Below are positions 56,502 through 64,000 of a stretch of 64,000 bases of DNA, piece by piece. The stretch is from positions 783,026-847,025 of the forward strand of contig NZ_CP113797.1 in NCBI RefSeq assembly GCF_026802175.1, given 5' to 3'. Under the pieces are notes generated by a model. It had not been told where the DNA came from. It made no database searches and saw only the letters and a list, made by a program, of their open reading frames with translations. The number at the start of each line of letters is the position of its first letter. Position 1 is the first letter of the stretch. The position numbers and the translations under genes are program-made. The DNA comes from Thermocoleostomius sinensis A174 (GTDB lineage Bacteria > Cyanobacteriota > Cyanobacteriia > Elainellales > Elainellaceae).

Positions 56502-57083
56502 TCAGCCGCAATTGTTAGTTTTGCGCATGGCTCCCAGCAACGTCGAGACAAACACACAGCGCTTGGCTGGACCGCCGTCCTTCACCGTCAGCGTCAGATG
56601 TCCCAAGAGGGATGAAACGTGTCCTCGAGCGTTAAATTCAACTCGATACATCTGATTAAGCTGCGGCAACGTGGTAGGTTCAGTAATCTGAATCTTGGCA
56701 TCCAGCGTTTGCCATTGAATGTCGTTCGGAGATGCTGTCACGGGGTGAATTGACCAGCGCACCACTCCATGCACTTGTTGAAAGTTAGCCTGCCAATTTG
56801 ATTGTGTCCACTGGGCTTGGGCTTGAGCTTGCCGCAGCGTTTGAAACACTTCATCTTGAGCGGCTGCCAACAACCGTTGATGCCAAAACGATCGCCACCC
56901 AAGGGCCGCGATTGCCGCCAAAATGCCAACTAATACCACCACCGTCAACAGTTCAATCAGCGTAAAGCCACGGTCAGAGTTTTGCTTATCGACTGGGTTT
57001 AGTTGACTTAGCGGTCGCTGGGCTAGAGGCAACAACAAGTAGAAACAAGGGTGGTCGTCGTTGCAGTCCTGCTCACGGTTCAT
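56502..57083 (-). CDS. Type IV pilin-like protein (GspH/FimT type)
   Basis: 193 residues. A prepilin peptidase site RG-FTLIELLTVVVLVGILAAIAALGW lies after a leader of about 39 residues, longer than the usual 6-20. GFxxxE glutamate at +5 is present, so processing and assembly by the type IV pilus/T2S machinery are expected. The C-terminal GspH-like beta domain has a disulfide-capable pair (CVFV...NNCG). Such minor pilins start pilus assembly or DNA uptake. No other pilin gene is adjacent. RBS AGGGTG is loose. Confidence 0.87.
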   Translation of the reverse strand: MNREQDCNDDHPCFYLLLPLAQRPLSQLNPVDKQNSDRGFTLIELLTVVVLVGILAAIAALGWRSFWHQRLLAAAQDEVFQTLRQAQAQAQWTQSNWQANFQQVHGVVRWSIHPVTASPNDIQWQTLDAKIQITEPTTLPQLNQMYRVEFNARGHVSSLLGHLTLTVKDGGPAKRCVFVSTLLGAMRKTNNCG

Positions 57084-57293
57084 AACAGCACCCTAGAATT
57101 GAGTTGGTTGGAGGAGAAGAGAGAAAGGAGAAGACACAAGTTTAGAATTCCCACAAAACTGAGCAGATGCGCTCAGTCGATCAGAGATTTTTGAAATTGC
57201 AGTGAAATGAACTAGGCAGAAATTGATTAGATGAGGTATGCTGAATGTTCAAGGCAGTGAACAGGTCTGCTGTTGCATTGCTCAACTAAACCT

Positions 57294-57374
57294 GCGGATG
57301 TGGCGGAATTGGTATACGCGCACGTTTGAGGGGCGTGTGGCTTTGCCTTGCGAGTTCGAGTCTCGCCATCCGCA
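57294..57374 (+). tRNA. tRNA-Leu (anticodon GAG)
   Basis: 81 nt. Acceptor stem GCGGATG/CATCCGC, discriminator A, no encoded CCA. Anticodon stem CACGT/GCGTG closes the loop TTGAGGG with GAG at 34-36. A long variable arm (GGC-TTT-GCC) fits class II tRNA, and the T arm is GCGAG-TTCGAGT-CTCGC. It reads CUC and CUU. Confidence 0.97.
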
Positions 57375-57746
57375 TTACCAGTCATCTAGAACAAGGCAGT
57401 GTAAGGAAAGCGGTTCTAGAGAAGCTTGTTTATGATCCCAACGATCCAAGCAAAGACGCTTAGTCTATATGAGTTGGAGCGATGGTTTAATTTAACGTTG
57501 GTAACTCTAGAGCAAGCATCTGTACTATTGCTGCTCTGAGTCCTTTTCGATTAATCGCTCTCACGAATGTCAGTACGTTCTCAGCACCCTCAAACATCTG
57601 ACCGCTTGGCTGCTGCAATAACCCCGCGTTCGAAATCACGTCGCCTAGGTGGTTAGAGCGTGGATGTAACAAACCAGATACCTTTTCCCATGTCTGTCTT
57701 GGACAAAAGACTAGAATGAAGACTGAGCGGCGTGAGATCAGATGTG
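57375..57746 (+). other. Gap between tRNA-Leu and the AAA ATPase gene
   Basis: 372 bp. It contains an 8-bp perfect inverted repeat TCTAGAAC/GTTCTAGA (57385-57392, 57413-57420; loop 20) soon after the tRNA, a gene fragment at 57432-57539 (next entry) and further sequence without a gene. A 90-codon leftward frame (57487-57759) is not convincing. Confidence 0.5.
57432..57539 (+). pseudogene. Truncated 5' remnant of a SLYDLEEKFG-type nuclease-like gene
   Basis: ATG 57432 opens 35 codons ending TGA 57539. The start MIPTIQAKTLSLYELERWFNL resembles the common N-terminus (...AKTxSLYDLEEKFGL...) of a cyanobacterial PD-(D/E)XK restriction-nuclease-like family that I recall from annotation. After about 20 residues the likeness ends and the frame closes. 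The remaining domain is missing, so it looks like a decayed fragment, perhaps left by rearrangement beside the tRNA gene. Family match is from memory. Confidence 0.4.
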
Positions 57747-59570
57747 ATGAGCGATCCATTTAAAGAATTAGAAGAATTTTTAGATTTTAAGCGGCTAGAA
57801 GAACTGGTTGACGAGCGCTTAGAACAACTTCTCGATTTTGTTGAAGAGTTTGAAGAACAACTCGGCGGTGGGTTCGGGTTTGATGTACAGGTAAAATCTC
57901 GCCCAAAGCCTCCTGAACCAGAGCGTCCTTACTCGCAGCCGACAGCAACCGATACGAATCAATCAACCGTTGCCACGGCTCCCCCGGCTCCGCCCACCAC
58001 CCTCAAAGAAGTCGGAGGCTTGTCGGACGTACTGCAAGAATTGCGAGAACTGGTTGAAATTCCGCTGAAGCGGCCGAAGCTGTTGCAAAGTTTAGGATTA
58101 GAACCCGCACGCGGGGTGCTGTTGGTGGGGCCACCCGGAACCGGAAAGACCCTCACTGCCCGATCGCTGGCGGAAGACTTGGGTGTGAACTACATCGCCA
58201 TTGTTGGCCCAGAAATTATTGGCAAGTATTACGGGGAAGCCGAAGCCCGATTACGCAGCTTGTTTGAGAAAGCAAAACGATCGGCTCCTTGCATAATATT
58301 TATTGACGAAATTGACAGCCTTGCCCCCGATCGCTCCAATGTAGAAGGGGAGGTAGAAAAACGAGTCGTCGCTCAACTGCTGAGTCTGATGGACGGCTTT
58401 GCCGCTTTAAACGGCGTCATTGTGCTAGCGGCAACCAATCGTCCAGAGCATCTTGATCCAGCGTTACGGCGACCCGGACGCTTCGATCGCGAGGTGCAGT
58501 TTCGAGTGCCCGATCGCAACGGTCGCTTGGAAATTCTCAGGATCTTGACGCGATCGATGCCGTTAGATGCGTCAGTACAACTGACAAATATTGCCGATTT
58601 GGCAGTGGGCATGGTGGGGGCAGATCTGAAGGCGCTGTGCCAAAAGGCAGCGTATCTAGCGCTGCGACGACAAGTACCGAATCTGCAAACCTCAGTTTCT
58701 AGCAATCTGACTATCAACCAAACCGATTTTCAGCAAGCCCTCAAAGAGATTAAGCCCTCGGTGCTGCGATCGGTGGAGGTGGAATCACCCAACGTGGCAT
58801 GGGAGGCGATCGGCGGTCTGGAATTGGTGAAGCAAACGCTTCAGGAGTCGGTAGAAGGCGCGCTGCTGTATCCCGAACTATATCAGCGGGCCGGAGCCAA
58901 AGCCCCCAGAGGAATTTTACTGTGGGGACCACCAGGAACGGGTAAAACCTTGCTGGCTAAAGCGGTGGCGTCACAAGCACGAGCTAATTTCATAGCAGTG
59001 AACGGACCGGAGTTGCTCAGCAAATGGGTGGGGGCATCGGAACAAGCGGTGCGAGACCTGTTCACCAAAGCGCGGCAAGCGGCCCCCTGTGTGGTGTTCA
59101 TGGACGAGATTGATAGTCTGGCTCCGGCCCGAGGTAGTTTTCAAAGCGATTCTGGAGTCAGCGATCGCGTGGTGGGGCAACTGCTGACCGAGCTCGATGG
59201 GCTACAAGGCTGTGCCAATGTCCTGTTGATTGGGGCAACCAATCGACCAGAGGCGCTTGATCCAGCCTTGTTGCGGGCAGGTCGGTTGGATCTACAACTG
59301 AAGGTGGATTTACCCGATCTGCCCAGTCGGTTGGCCATTTTGCAGGTTCATAATCACGATCGCCCCTTAACGGAGGCAGTATATTTGGCAGAATGGGCCG
59401 ATCGAACCGAGGGGTGGAATGGGGCCGAACTAGCTTTATTAAGTAATCAGGCGGCCCTGCAAGCGATTCGACGTTACCGATCGCAACAACATACTGATCC
59501 AACTCTGCTGCAAATTACCCCAGAGGATTTTGAAACAGCCTATCAAACCTTGTTAACTCAGCGAGGATAA
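57747..59570 (+). CDS. Double-AAA domain ATPase (CDC48/VCP-like)
   Basis: 607 residues from ATG 57747 (an in-frame GTG at 57732 is also open). A short acidic, helical N-terminal stretch ([25 protein letters not shown]) and a Pro-rich linker stand where CDC48 has its N domain. Two AAA modules follow: Walker A GPPGTGKT at about 128-135 and about 398-405, Walker [13 protein letters not shown] and [13 protein letters not shown], and sensor [21 protein letters not shown]. It is probably a hexameric unfoldase/remodeller; substrate unknown. It stands alone, rightward. Confidence 0.92.
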   Translation: MSDPFKELEEFLDFKRLEELVDERLEQLLDFVEEFEEQLGGGFGFDVQVKSRPKPPEPERPYSQPTATDTNQSTVATAPPAPPTTLKEVGGLSDVLQELRELVEIPLKRPKLLQSLGLEPARGVLLVGPPGTGKTLTARSLAEDLGVNYIAIVGPEIIGKYYGEAEARLRSLFEKAKRSAPCIIFIDEIDSLAPDRSNVEGEVEKRVVAQLLSLMDGFAALNGVIVLAATNRPEHLDPALRRPGRFDREVQFRVPDRNGRLEILRILTRSMPLDASVQLTNIADLAVGMVGADLKALCQKAAYLALRRQVPNLQTSVSSNLTINQTDFQQALKEIKPSVLRSVEVESPNVAWEAIGGLELVKQTLQESVEGALLYPELYQRAGAKAPRGILLWGPPGTGKTLLAKAVASQARANFIAVNGPELLSKWVGASEQAVRDLFTKARQAAPCVVFMDEIDSLAPARGSFQSDSGVSDRVVGQLLTELDGLQGCANVLLIGATNRPEALDPALLRAGRLDLQLKVDLPDLPSRLAILQVHNHDRPLTEAVYLAEWADRTEGWNGAELALLSNQAALQAIRRYRSQQHTDPTLLQITPEDFETAYQTLLTQRG

Positions 59571-59646
59571 GTTGAAAATTGGGGGATGCCCCTCCAACCC
59601 CTAGCAGGGGACGGCGGCGTCTCCTGCACCCCCTCTAGAAGGGTTG

Positions 59647-60354
59647 TCAAGTTTTGACCACTGGCACACCAATCGCGGCTTGTTGCCACAGCGCATCGAC
59701 TGTGACGAACTGATAGCCTTGATCTAACAAGCGAGGAATCAAACGATCGGCAGTTTTTGCCACATCTTCGCCGCCACAGTAACCATCGTGCAACACAATC
59801 AGCGAGCCGTTGCAGGTTTGGCTCAGCACTCGCTGAGTGACGATATCAATGCCCGGACGTACCCAATCTTCGGGAACTACGCTCCACATGACAGGGCGAT
59901 AGTTCCATTGCTGGAGATAGCGCAAGGTTTGTGGCGTGAATAAGCCATTGGGGGGACGCACATCGCGAATGTTTTGCTGCACATATGCTAGATCCACCTG
60001 GCAGGCGTGCGCGATCGCCTCTTGCGTTTTTGCCAAGCTTTGCTTCAATTCATCAGCGCTGAGCCGGGGAAACGAGTGATGCTGATAGCCGTGTAGCCCA
60101 ATCCAGTGCCCGCGCTGCCAAATTTCTTGGGCCATGTGAGGCGATCGGTGTACACAGGCCCCTAGCCAGAAAAAGCTGGCGGGGATTTCGTAGCGATCTA
60201 AAACTTCCAGGAGTTGTGGGGTGTGAGTGGGATGTGGGCCATCATCAAATGTGAGGGCGATCGTGGCAGAATTGGCATCTCCTGTCCACAAGCAAGTAGG
60301 GAAGGTGGGTCGCAGGACTTTGTGAATCAGCGGGAAGAACGGAGCAAGTTGCAT
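59647..60354 (-). CDS. Polysaccharide deacetylase (NodB homology)
   Basis: About 235 residues from ATG 60354, where the sequence becomes family-like (QLAPFFPLIHKVLRP). Longer in-frame starts are 60492 and a TTG at 60600, the last overlapping the radical SAM gene. The NodB fold shows the metal triad TFDDGPHP (Asp and His) and HGYQHHSF, WSVVPEDW, and IVLHDGYC. It removes acetyl groups from chitin-, peptidoglycan- or glycan-like polymers. The gene follows arsS on the same strand; functional link unclear. Confidence 0.85.
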   Translation of the reverse strand: MQLAPFFPLIHKVLRPTFPTCLWTGDANSATIALTFDDGPHPTHTPQLLEVLDRYEIPASFFWLGACVHRSPHMAQEIWQRGHWIGLHGYQHHSFPRLSADELKQSLAKTQEAIAHACQVDLAYVQQNIRDVRPPNGLFTPQTLRYLQQWNYRPVMWSVVPEDWVRPGIDIVTQRVLSQTCNGSLIVLHDGYCGGEDVAKTADRLIPRLLDQGYQFVTVDALWQQAAIGVPVVKT

Positions 60355-60529
60355 GAACGGAGAGAAAAATGGGGAGAAATCGTTCCATAAACCATATGTT
60401 TGACCATAGCAAATCAAAGCAATGATCGGTAAGGGCGGGTGTTTGCCCAAAGTGACACTGGCCGAAGCAACACCTATGCTGTAGGGCTGCATCCTCCCCA
60501 AGTCAATCGCTTGTGACACCGATTTGGTA

Positions 60530-61666
60530 CTATTCGATCGCTCCACCACAGGAACTTCCAGCCCCCGCCGTACAGCCAAAACAGTGCCGCCCAGTAACAA
60601 TGTGCCGCTGCGCCAACCAGTCTGGGTGGAAATTACGAATATGCGGACGCTGATCCGTCGGAGATTGCACTTCTAAATTCAACATCTGGTTAAAGTCGCA
60701 GTCAAACAAGCGCCCGTCCCAGGAGATGGACAGCGTGTTGCGACACATGAGACCGGAAACGGTAGCTGGATTAAAGGAATTGACCAACAGTTCCAAATAC
60801 CCCTCTAAGTTGCCTGATGCTTCCAGCCACTCTAAAAAGCGAGAAATCGGCATATTATTCAGGGCAATTAAGCGATCGAACGTTACCCCATGATTTTTGA
60901 GCAGTCCTGCTTTCCATTCCTGCTCCATCTTGGTCTGGTTGCTCGCTAGAAATGCCCCCACTGGATTTGACATCAACGTGAGTCGGCGTTGGGGATTACC
61001 CGTACCATACCCTACCGCATTCAGTCGATGCAGCGCTTCGATCGATTGTTCAAAGGTGCCCTGTCCGCGCTGGTTATCGGTGTTGAATTTACGATAGTGT
61101 GGCAAGGAACACACCACTTCGACGCCGCGTTCTGCTAGCCATTGAGGTAAGTCTTGCAAAGTAGGCAATAGCAGCACCGTCAGGTTACAGCGATCGATTA
61201 CATGCTTGCCCCGCGCCACACATTCATTGACTAAATAGCGAAAGTGCAGATTCAGTTCTGGTGCGCCGCCAGTGATATCGACAGTATGTGCAGTCGTTTG
61301 ATCCAGTGCTTGCAAGCAGGCTTCGATCGTTTCTCGATCCATGATTTCCCGTCGATCGGGCCCCGCATCGACATGACAATGGCGACAGGTCATGTTACAC
61401 AATTTACCAACATTAATTTGGAAGATTTCCAGTGTCGCTGGTCGAAGTTCTGCCCATCCCGCTTCTGCAATCCGTGCCGAAAACTCTCCCGCATGGGGCA
61501 GTTGCGATAAGTCAATGGCTTCTAAACTGGCAAGCTGACGACTTGGCTCAGCTAGAGGCGATCGACGGCGTTGCAAAGACGTAGTGGGCTTGGGTCCGGC
61601 TGCTATCTCATTTAAATCAACGCCATAGGGTAGGGTCATTTCAGGCGTCTGTGTATCTTCAAACAT
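60530..61666 (-). CDS. arsS: Arsenosugar biosynthesis radical SAM protein ArsS
   Basis: 378 residues from ATG 61666 (GGGGAG 11 bases upstream); ATG 61675 is an alternative. The radical SAM cluster is NMTCRHCHVDAGPDRRE (Cys-x3-Cys-x2-Cys), followed by the DITGGAPEL motif. The C-terminal domain has CRNTLSISWDGRLFDCDFN and HCFGCTAGAGSSCGGA, with extra Cys for auxiliary clusters. In the arsenosugar pathway ArsS acts with ArsM to add a deoxyadenosyl group to dimethylarsenic. ArsM is not visible in this window. The peroxidase-like partner gene lies 10-19 bp upstream. Confidence 0.93.
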   Translation of the reverse strand: MFEDTQTPEMTLPYGVDLNEIAAGPKPTTSLQRRRSPLAEPSRQLASLEAIDLSQLPHAGEFSARIAEAGWAELRPATLEIFQINVGKLCNMTCRHCHVDAGPDRREIMDRETIEACLQALDQTTAHTVDITGGAPELNLHFRYLVNECVARGKHVIDRCNLTVLLLPTLQDLPQWLAERGVEVVCSLPHYRKFNTDNQRGQGTFEQSIEALHRLNAVGYGTGNPQRRLTLMSNPVGAFLASNQTKMEQEWKAGLLKNHGVTFDRLIALNNMPISRFLEWLEASGNLEGYLELLVNSFNPATVSGLMCRNTLSISWDGRLFDCDFNQMLNLEVQSPTDQRPHIRNFHPDWLAQRHIVTGRHCFGCTAGAGSSCGGAIE

Positions 61667-61684
61667 GGAATCCATTTCTCCCCA

Positions 61685-62017
61685 TCACATTGCCAACTGC
61701 TTCACGTGATCCAGCATTTGTAATCCATGTACGAGCGACGCCCCGCCTCGGATCGCCGTAGCCACATGAATGGCCTCGGTCATTTGCTCCAAGTCAGACC
61801 CTTGCTGTAAACACTCTTTGCTATAGGCATCAATGCAATAGGGACACTGCACCGTGTGCGCCACCGCCAGCGCAATCAGCGCTTTCTCACGCACCGAAAG
61901 GGCGCCTTCTTGAAACACGGCTCCATAGTAGGCAAAAAATTTCTCGGCTAGCTCGGAATTGCCTTCACTAATTTGACCAAAATGAGCCAGGTGCTCCGGT
62001 TTATAGTATTGATCCAT
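61685..62017 (-). CDS. Arsenosugar biosynthesis-associated peroxidase-like protein (AhpD fold)
   Basis: 110 residues from ATG 62017, with AGGAG upstream; a longer frame to 62050 is open. The carboxymuconolactone decarboxylase/AhpD fold has the redox motif CPYCID (about 58-63) in AHTVQCPYCIDAYSKECL and AIRGGASLVHGLQML. It is co-transcribed with arsS, as in many bacteria, so it is thought to serve in the same pathway; activity is unproven. Confidence 0.88.
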   Translation of the reverse strand: MDQYYKPEHLAHFGQISEGNSELAEKFFAYYGAVFQEGALSVREKALIALAVAHTVQCPYCIDAYSKECLQQGSDLEQMTEAIHVATAIRGGASLVHGLQMLDHVKQLAM

Positions 62018-62440
62018 GCCGCTCCTGATGAGTATAACGACTAAGTTCAAGCAAGCTTCCAGGCAATTAGCTTCTCGCCCAAACTCTCGATCGAGATGAT
62101 CCGCTTCTTCTCAATCTACCGCGTTGTTTCGTGAAGTGCCGGGAATTGAGTAGATGAGTGCATGGATGAATCGATAGAAAGACGTGGAAAGTAGATCGGT
62201 GCAGATTCTCTATGAGGTTGCACCGTATACTTGACCCCTGCCAACCTCGCTTTATTAGAGCGAGGAGCTACAGGCGATGGGGGAATTCGATGCAACATGA
62301 CAAAGACTGGGGATGAGACTGTAGCGATCGCCCTGAATCAACAATCCCTCTTCCAGACGTAGCAACGCAGTCAGAAAGCAGACATCCTAGAATGGAGACA
62401 GTGAGATTGTTAAGAACTGTATAGGGTAACGATAGGGTTC
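62018..62440. other. Divergent spacer between the arsS operon and hslO
   Basis: 423 bp that should hold both promoters. A stem-loop CCTCGCT/AGCGAGG (62245-62251 with 62259-62265), extended by CCTG/CAGG (62237-62240 with 62271-62274), is visible. No gene recognised. Confidence 0.5.
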
Positions 62441-63343
62441 ATGGTAGATCAATTAGTTCGAGCAACGGCGGCGGACGGTGGAATTCGCGCCGTCGGGGTG
62501 ATTACAACTCGCCTGGCCGAAGAAGCAAGACAACGCCACCAGCTTTCGTATGTCGCGACGGCTGCATTGGGACGCACGATGTCCGCAGGTTTGCTATTGG
62601 CTTCCAGTATGAAGCGATCGGATGCTAGGGTAAATATCCGTGTACGTGGCAATGGCCCCTTGGGCGGTATTTTGGTAGATGCTGGATTAGATGGCACGGT
62701 GCGCGGCTATGTGGACAATCCAGATATTGAACTTCCCCCCAACAGCATTGGCAAATTAGACGTGGGCAGGGCTGTAGGGCATGAGGGCTTTCTTTACGTT
62801 GTGCGGGATATGGGCTATGGCTATCCCTACTCCAGTACAGTGGAGTTGGTTTCCGGTGAAATTGGTGATGATATTACCCACTACTTAGTTAGCTCTGAAC
62901 AAACTCCGTCAGCGCTGATGCTGGGGGTGTTTGTCAGTGCGGAAGGCGTCACCGCATCGGGGGGATTACTGCTTCAAGTGTTGCCCAAAGCTGCCAGAGA
63001 CGAAGCCCTGATTGAAACGCTGGAATCTCGTGTGGCCGCTCTCAAGGGGTTTACTCCGTTGCTGCGGGCTGGCAAAACCCTCCCTCAAATCCTGGACGAT
63101 TTGTTAGGAGACATGGAGCTAGACATTTTACCTGAAACTCAGTTGGTCCGCTTTTACTGTGGTTGCTCGTTCAACCGTGTGTTGGGTGCCTTGAAGATTC
63201 TGGGACAAGCAGAACTGCAAGATATGTTGAATGAGGGCGAAGACGCTGAGGTAACGTGCCACTTTTGCGGCGAGGTGTATAAAGCTAATAGCGACCAACT
63301 TGAGCAACTCTTGCAGGAACTTCGGGCAGAGTCATCGTCTTAG
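62441..63343 (+). CDS. hslO: Redox-regulated chaperone Hsp33
   Basis: 300 residues, DQLVRATAADGGIRAVGV start. The C-terminal zinc/redox switch has Cys-Gly-Cys (FYCGCSF) and Cys-x2-Cys (TCHFCGE), about 27 residues apart. Oxidation releases zinc and activates the holdase chaperone. Full family length; likely important under photo-oxidative stress. Start chosen at an ATG with TAACGATAGGG upstream, a weak ribosome site. Confidence 0.95.
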   Translation: MVDQLVRATAADGGIRAVGVITTRLAEEARQRHQLSYVATAALGRTMSAGLLLASSMKRSDARVNIRVRGNGPLGGILVDAGLDGTVRGYVDNPDIELPPNSIGKLDVGRAVGHEGFLYVVRDMGYGYPYSSTVELVSGEIGDDITHYLVSSEQTPSALMLGVFVSAEGVTASGGLLLQVLPKAARDEALIETLESRVAALKGFTPLLRAGKTLPQILDDLLGDMELDILPETQLVRFYCGCSFNRVLGALKILGQAELQDMLNEGEDAEVTCHFCGEVYKANSDQLEQLLQELRAESSS

Positions 63344-63497
63344 ATTCTGGTGGGATTTGTATTGCCCATCCTAAAGATTCTGTAGCGATCGATGGGAAAT
63401 GTCACGATTTTTAACCAATGTGTGCTTGAATTTTTCAGGGTCGTATAACTAGAGAGGGTTGGAAGTGTTCTATTCCAGCCAATTCAGGAGGAAGTTC

Positions 63498-63995
63498 ATG
63501 CAGGTATTGAGGCAGCACATTCGTCAAAGGTCAGGTTGCGCTGTGGTTGCTGTTTTAAGCTTGCTCGTCACAAGCTGCACTGAAAGTCGGGTGGCACAAT
63601 GCCAAAAGCTGATTGATGTGGCCAACCAGGTGGTGACTGATGTTCAAACGGTAGCTCAAAACGCCAGCGCCACCAGTACGAATGGCGATACAGCCAATCG
63701 CAATAACAATAACAGCACTGACAGCGTTGCCGTCATCACCAAAGTCGCAGAAGCCGCAGAAAAGGCCCGCGTCAACATGCAAGCCCTATCACTGGATGAC
63801 GAAACCTTGGTTGGGTTTCAGACTCGTTATGCTGATATGTATACCGAGATTCGCCAAACCACGCGTGATATGTTAGCAGCGGCTGAAGCTAGAGATCAAG
63901 AAGCAGGCAGAGAAGCCTACGATAACTTCAAAACAGCTACCAGTCGCGAGGCTGGACTGGTGGAGGAAATTAATGCCTATTGTGCCACTCGCTAG
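63498..63995 (+). CDS. Putative lipoprotein of unknown function
   Basis: 165 residues from ATG 63498, 6 bases after AGGAGG. A basic head and hydrophobic stretch end in the lipobox LVTSC (signal peptidase II cleavage, Cys at about 27). The mature part is helical with an Asn/Thr-rich linker (SATSTNGDTANRNNNNSTDS), with heptad-like helices after it and a final Cys near the end (YCATR) that may pair with an early Cys (AQCQK). I know no named family. It follows hslO, likely with its own promoter. Confidence 0.7.
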   Translation: MQVLRQHIRQRSGCAVVAVLSLLVTSCTESRVAQCQKLIDVANQVVTDVQTVAQNASATSTNGDTANRNNNNSTDSVAVITKVAEAAEKARVNMQALSLDDETLVGFQTRYADMYTEIRQTTRDMLAAAEARDQEAGREAYDNFKTATSREAGLVEEINAYCATR

Positions 63996-64000
63996 GGATA

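Noticed and set aside
57487-57759. 90-residue leftward frame before the AAA ATPase gene
   Set aside because: It overlaps the ATPase start and the plus-strand remnant, has no ribosome site and no recognisable domain.

Overview
The window is chromosomal DNA of a cyanobacterium. Evidence: the HIP1 palindrome GCGATCGC and its GATCG core recur throughout; marker genes of oxygenic phototrophs are present (aldehyde-deformylating oxygenase, NdhN, the NdhI-assembly factor CRR6, LdpA, a Ycf45/R3H ATPase); the S10-spc-alpha ribosomal cluster has cyanobacterial order and lacks rpsN, rpmD and map; and heptameric short tandem repeats (STRR type) sit in gaps and inside one gene. Base composition is moderate. 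I cannot name the genus from sequence alone.

Layout. 1-13.9 kb: a truncated TVP38/DedA-like membrane protein, an endonuclease III-type glycosylase, a CtpB-like protease, polyphosphate kinase, an orphan sugar-ABC permease, aldehyde-deformylating oxygenase, a large GH38 alpha-mannosidase, a conserved hypothetical and a TlyA rRNA methyltransferase. 13.9-24.3 kb: a 38-residue membrane miniprotein, a DUF2470 protein, a PhoD-like phosphatase, an ABC-2 permease, an MBOAT acyltransferase with a GDSL/SGNH-like partner, CRR6, and a PhoA-type alkaline phosphatase with a small anchored partner, preceded by a candidate Pho box. 24.6-35.4 kb: a BON-like protein, a DnaJ-pentapeptide fusion, 6-phosphogluconolactonase, two FHA proteins, a cysteine desulfurase, a methyltransferase, and the leftward cluster ndhN-ldpA-ycf45/R3H.

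36-54.3 kb is one long rightward ribosomal and translation cluster: rplC-rplD-rplW-rplB-rpsS-rplV-rpsC-rplP-rpmC-rpsQ-rplN-rplX-rplE-rpsH-rplF-rplR-rpsE-rplO-secY-adk-infA-rpmJ-rpsM-rpsK-rpoA-rplQ-truA-rplM-rpsI-rpmE-prfA. It starts with a strong-looking sigma70 promoter and a leader of about 0.5 kb with a terminator-like hairpin. 54.4-64 kb: a glycogen-debranching type glucosidase, a pilin-like protein, tRNA-Leu(GAG), a gene remnant, a double-AAA ATPase, a polysaccharide deacetylase, ArsS with its peroxidase-like partner, Hsp33 and a lipoprotein.

Themes: phosphate economy recurs (polyphosphate kinase, PhoD-like and PhoA-like phosphatases), as does cell-surface glycan handling (GH38, MBOAT plus partner, ABC-2 permease, deacetylase). 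The window is mostly core genome. I saw no CRISPR, phage, integrase or intact insertion sequence. The most unusual items are: a start-less 98-codon open frame that ends inside the polyphosphate kinase 5' region with a well-placed ribosome binding site near its end; heptamer repeats inside the mannosidase gene; long stem-loops in gaps, including inside the ribosomal operon; and the MBOAT/SGNH pair. I found no convincing wholly new system.
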